Below are positions 7,443-10,000 of a stretch of 10,000 bases of DNA, piece after piece. The DNA comes from Nitrospira sp. (lineage in GTDB: Bacteria; Nitrospirota; Nitrospiria; Nitrospirales; Nitrospiraceae). The number at the start of each line of letters is the position of its first letter. The first letter of the stretch is position 1. Both the position numbers and the translations under genes were made by a program. The stretch covers positions 1-10,000 of the forward strand of contig JAIWOH010000155.1 in NCBI GenBank assembly GCA_020216985.1, in the 5' to 3' direction. The notes under the pieces were generated by a model that searched no databases, was not told the DNA's origin, and was given only the letters and a program-made list of their open reading frames with translations.

Positions 7443-8531
7443 ATGCGCATGATAACACCCTCTACGGCGAAGGTTTTTTTGCTCTTGTTGGTTCTCTTAC
7501 TCATCACCGACCCCTTGCGGGCCTATCGCGATTATTTCACGCCCGAACAAAAATCTCAGTTGGAAAAGATTCGCGTCGTCCTGGTGGAAGCCCTCGCCCT
7601 GACGGACAAGGGCGAAGTGGACGCCGGCCCCATTGTACAAACCGTGTCACGCCGGCTTCGCGAAGTCGGGTATACCATTGTCTTCAATCGAGAAGAACCC
7701 CATGATGTCGTCTTTCGCGTCAAATGCGAGCAACGCAAGACCTGGGAAGGCACGACCGCGGCCGGCGGCGATGCCGATCTTCCGGACGCACCATCCCGAT
7801 TATGGAAAGGTCCGGCCTGTCAATTGACCTATCTGTTGAGCGGCATGAAGATCAAGTGGCAAAAGGAAGTGCGGACGGGGTTTGACGACGCCGCGGCCGC
7901 CGCTCAAGCCGCGCAGGCCGCCGACCCCGGCGCCTACGCCATCGACAAGTTGACGGAGGAACTCGAACGGCATGAGTTCCCCCTGTTTTTGGCGGCCGAG
8001 TGGGGGCATCCGGAACGACTGCTTGCCCTGCTCGACTCACCCAACACGAGTCAGGCCAGGAAAATACAAATCATCTCTCTCTTGGGAGAGATGCAAGCCG
8101 ACGAAGCCTTGCCCAAACTCAAAGAAATCCTGAAAGACCGCGACTTAGCCACACAGGCGATCGTCGCCATGGGGAACCTGGGCAGAGAAAGCATCCCGTT
8201 ACTTATTAACATCTTGAACTCTTCCGCCCAGGTGGACCTTCAAGCGGCGGCGGCCAAGGGGCTCGGACAGATCGGAGGCATTGCCGGCGACGCCTCCGTC
8301 GTTCCTCCGCTGCTGGCCAAACTTCAAGACCCCGGCACGGACTGGACCGTCCTGACAGAGGTCGCTTGGGCTTTGGGAAAAGTGCCCGACAAACGGTCGA
8401 TCCAACCGCTGTACGATCTTGACAAAAAACTCCAAGCCATCCGCGATCCTGACAATATCGTGTTGAAAAAACTGAAAGAAGCCGTGTTTTGGGCGATCAA
8501 ACAGTGCGACACGTGGGACCAATACAGTTAA
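7443..8531 (+). CDS. exported HEAT-repeat protein with an unrecognised N-terminal domain (362 aa)
   Basis: The protein begins with a clear signal peptide: MRMITPSTAK, a leucine-rich core VFLLLLVLLLITD at 11-23, then PLRA with likely cleavage after Ala27 (AYRD). No lipobox cysteine is present, so it is probably periplasmic or outer-membrane associated. Residues 30-100 form an alpha/beta-looking stretch (KIRVVLVEALALT, RRLREVGYTIVF, HDVVFRVKC) that I do not assign; it resembles the fold style of envelope proteins that handle small ligands or subunits. An alanine-rich helix lies near 149-161. From about 185 to 355 there are repeated helical pairs typical of HEAT/PBS-lyase repeats (KIQIISLLGEMQADEALPKL, AIVAMGNLGRESIPLLINIL, EVAWALGKVPDKRSIQPLYD), usually a protein-protein scaffold. 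Three cysteines (95, 126, 355) could form a disulfide. AAGGGGG at 7431-7437 serves ATG 7443; ATG 7449 is an alternative. It faces the kinase gene. Confidence 0.85.
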   Translation: MRMITPSTAKVFLLLLVLLLITDPLRAYRDYFTPEQKSQLEKIRVVLVEALALTDKGEVDAGPIVQTVSRRLREVGYTIVFNREEPHDVVFRVKCEQRKTWEGTTAAGGDADLPDAPSRLWKGPACQLTYLLSGMKIKWQKEVRTGFDDAAAAAQAAQAADPGAYAIDKLTEELERHEFPLFLAAEWGHPERLLALLDSPNTSQARKIQIISLLGEMQADEALPKLKEILKDRDLATQAIVAMGNLGRESIPLLINILNSSAQVDLQAAAAKGLGQIGGIAGDASVVPPLLAKLQDPGTDWTVLTEVAWALGKVPDKRSIQPLYDLDKKLQAIRDPDNIVLKKLKEAVFWAIKQCDTWDQYS

Positions 8532-8609
8532 CGCCGCGGGCAAACGTCCGGCCGGTTCGAGGGGAGAAGACACCCGGCAGAGGAGAAAGACGAAACGCGT
8601 CAGTGACGA
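8532..8609. other. convergent gap between the HEAT-repeat gene and the kinase gene
   Basis: No gene is seen here. The gap holds an 11-base interrupted palindrome CGTCAGTGACG (8598-8608) next to the kinase stop, and CCGGCCGG near 8550. Neither has a loop and U-run that would make a convincing intrinsic terminator, so how the two convergent transcripts end is unclear. Confidence 0.35.
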
Positions 8610-10000
8610 TCAGAAGGTATCATCAAGCAGCCGACGTAACTGCGCGGCCAACTCGGTCGGCAAAAACGGTTTTTGGATGAACAGCGTGCCCGGCGAATTA
8701 AGAAACATCGGTTTGACTCGTTCCGTGTAGCCCGACATGAAGAGCACCCGGAGGCCCGGCCACCGCCGCCTGAGCCGCTCCGCGACCACCGGTCCCGTGA
8801 ACCGCGGCATCACCACGTCCGTCACCAGGACATCGATCGGCTCCGATATCACGGCTGCCAGACGAAACGCCTCGTCTCCGTTCGCCGCTTTAAACACCTG
8901 ATAGCCGTACTCCTCAAGGGCGAGAGCGACGAGATCCCGCACCGACTCCTGATCTTCGACGAGCATGACCCGCTCACCTCCCCGGGCGGGGCGCGACGAC
9001 ACGGCAATCGTCACTTCGTCGTCCCGCTCGACGAAGCGCGGGAAATACAGATCAAACGTCGTGCCCTCGCCCGGCGCGCTGTCGACGAAGATGACGCCGC
9101 GGCTTTGCTTGACGATGCCGTACACCGTCGCAAGCCCGAGCCCCGTCCCTTTGCCCTCCTCCTTGGTCGTAAAGAACGGCTCGAAAAGGTGCGCGCGCAC
9201 ATCTTGATCCATGCCCAAGCCGGTGTCGCGGACGGTCAACTGCACATAGTCGCCGGGCGTGAACAGCGGATTGGACACCGGCGTCCACGGATGCAGGACA
9301 AAATTGGCCGTGGAAAGCGTCAGCTTGCCGCCGTCCGGCATCGCGTCTCTCGCGTTGACCGCCAGATTCATCACCACTTGGTCGATTTGCCCCTTGTCTA
9401 CTTGGATCGGCCAGAGACCGGGGTCAAGATCGAGCATCACTTCGATGTCCTCGCCCATCAGTCTCTCGAGCATGGAGGTGATCCCTTTGAGGGACTCATT
9501 CAGATCGACGCGCTGCGGCTTGAGCACTTGCTGCCGGCTGAACGCCAGGAGTTGTCTCGTCAGGTCGGCGGCTCGAGCTCCCGCTTTGGATATCTCGTCG
9601 AGCAGATGATGGATCGGGTCTTCTCGCCGCACCCGATCAAGCAACAAGGCGCTGCAACCGTTGATGACGGTCAGGAGATTGTTGAAATCGTGCGCGATGC
9701 CTCCCCCCAGACGCCCCACCGCCTCCATCTTTTGAGCTTGCCGGAATTGTTGCTCCAGTCGTTTTTGTTGGGTGATATCGATGCAAAACGCCAATGCCCC
9801 CGTCACCCGTCCCTCGGCATTGCGGCGCGCCACGCCCCAAAAACTGATCTCGGCCGTCGAGCCGTCCTTCCGATGCCGACGCAGCTCGACGTTTCTGACC
9901 GGAACCCCCTGCATGATCGATTGCCAAAGTTGGAGCGATTGTTCTTCCTCTTTTTCGTTGCACGGCACGTACGGCAGTTCCCGCCCCACCACTTCTTGCT
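8610..10000 (-). CDS. PAS hybrid sensor histidine kinase with C-terminal receiver, N-terminus cut by window edge
   Basis: The frame is open to the right edge (first whole codon at 9998), so the protein is longer than the roughly 462 residues seen. Residue numbers below count from the GTG at 9992, which is internal to a PAS domain and not a believable start. A PAS/PAC domain ends near 75 (RHRKDGSTAEIS, then GALAFCIDITQQK). The dimerisation domain has the phospho-accepting His101 in GGIAHDFNNLLTVI. The ATPase domain shows the N box NLAVNARDAMPDGG (209-222), DTGLGMD (256-262), FEPFFTTKE and GKGTGLGLATVYGIVK. A receiver domain starts at about 340 (ERVMLVEDQES), with phospho-acceptor Asp392 in VTDVVMP and the conserved KPF at 441-443. 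No membrane segment is visible in this part. Such kinases pass phosphate from His to their own receiver and often onward to a separate partner. The signal sensed cannot be told. Confidence 0.93.
   Translation of the reverse strand, partial: QEVVGRELPYVPCNEKEEEQSLQLWQSIMQGVPVRNVELRRHRKDGSTAEISFWGVARRNAEGRVTGALAFCIDITQQKRLEQQFRQAQKMEAVGRLGGGIAHDFNNLLTVINGCSALLLDRVRREDPIHHLLDEISKAGARAADLTRQLLAFSRQQVLKPQRVDLNESLKGITSMLERLMGEDIEVMLDLDPGLWPIQVDKGQIDQVVMNLAVNARDAMPDGGKLTLSTANFVLHPWTPVSNPLFTPGDYVQLTVRDTGLGMDQDVRAHLFEPFFTTKEEGKGTGLGLATVYGIVKQSRGVIFVDSAPGEGTTFDLYFPRFVERDDEVTIAVSSRPARGGERVMLVEDQESVRDLVALALEEYGYQVFKAANGDEAFRLAAVISEPIDVLVTDVVMPRFTGPVVAERLRRRWPGLRVLFMSGYTERVKPMFLNSPGTLFIQKPFLPTELAAQLRRLLDDTF

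Overview
This window reads as chromosomal housekeeping DNA from a moderately GC-rich, Gram-negative-type bacterium. The protein sequences and the PAS hybrid kinase of a style common in Nitrospirota suggest a Nitrospira-like organism. That assignment is inference, because no rRNA or other taxonomic marker is present. I see no insertion sequence, prophage, CRISPR array, tRNA or rRNA.

Layout. (1) 1-162, minus: the first 54 residues of a GNAT-type acetyltransferase, cut by the window edge. (2) 228-407, plus: a 59-residue protein with two CxxC pairs, a likely zinc ribbon. (3) 412-442: a strong GC-rich hairpin between convergent genes. (4) 446-1850, minus: an unrecognised helical protein of 139 residues and, just upstream of it, an RluD-type pseudouridine synthase. 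(5) 2037-7135, minus: five genes of the F1 sector of ATP synthase, transcribed atpH-atpA-atpG-atpD-atpC. (6) 7136-7442: a 307-base divergent intergenic region with a sigma70-like promoter pointing each way. (7) 7443-8531, plus: an exported protein with a C-terminal HEAT-repeat region. (8) 8610-10000, minus: a PAS/histidine kinase/receiver hybrid sensor, cut at its N-terminus by the window edge.

How the genes work together. The five atp genes encode the complete catalytic F1 head and stalk (delta, alpha, gamma, beta, epsilon). No membrane Fo gene (a, b or c) lies beside them, because the DNA upstream of atpH is a promoter region followed by a divergent gene. Fo must therefore be encoded elsewhere, as in several other bacterial lineages with split atp clusters. 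The rluD gene and the 139-residue gene follow atpC on the same strand with no obvious terminator, so they may be read partly from the atp promoter. The kinase and the HEAT protein are convergent and have no visible functional link to ATP synthase.

The parts least explained by known families are the small CxxC protein, the 139-residue protein, the N-terminal domain of the HEAT protein and the hairpins. I found no convincing evidence of a new multi-gene system.
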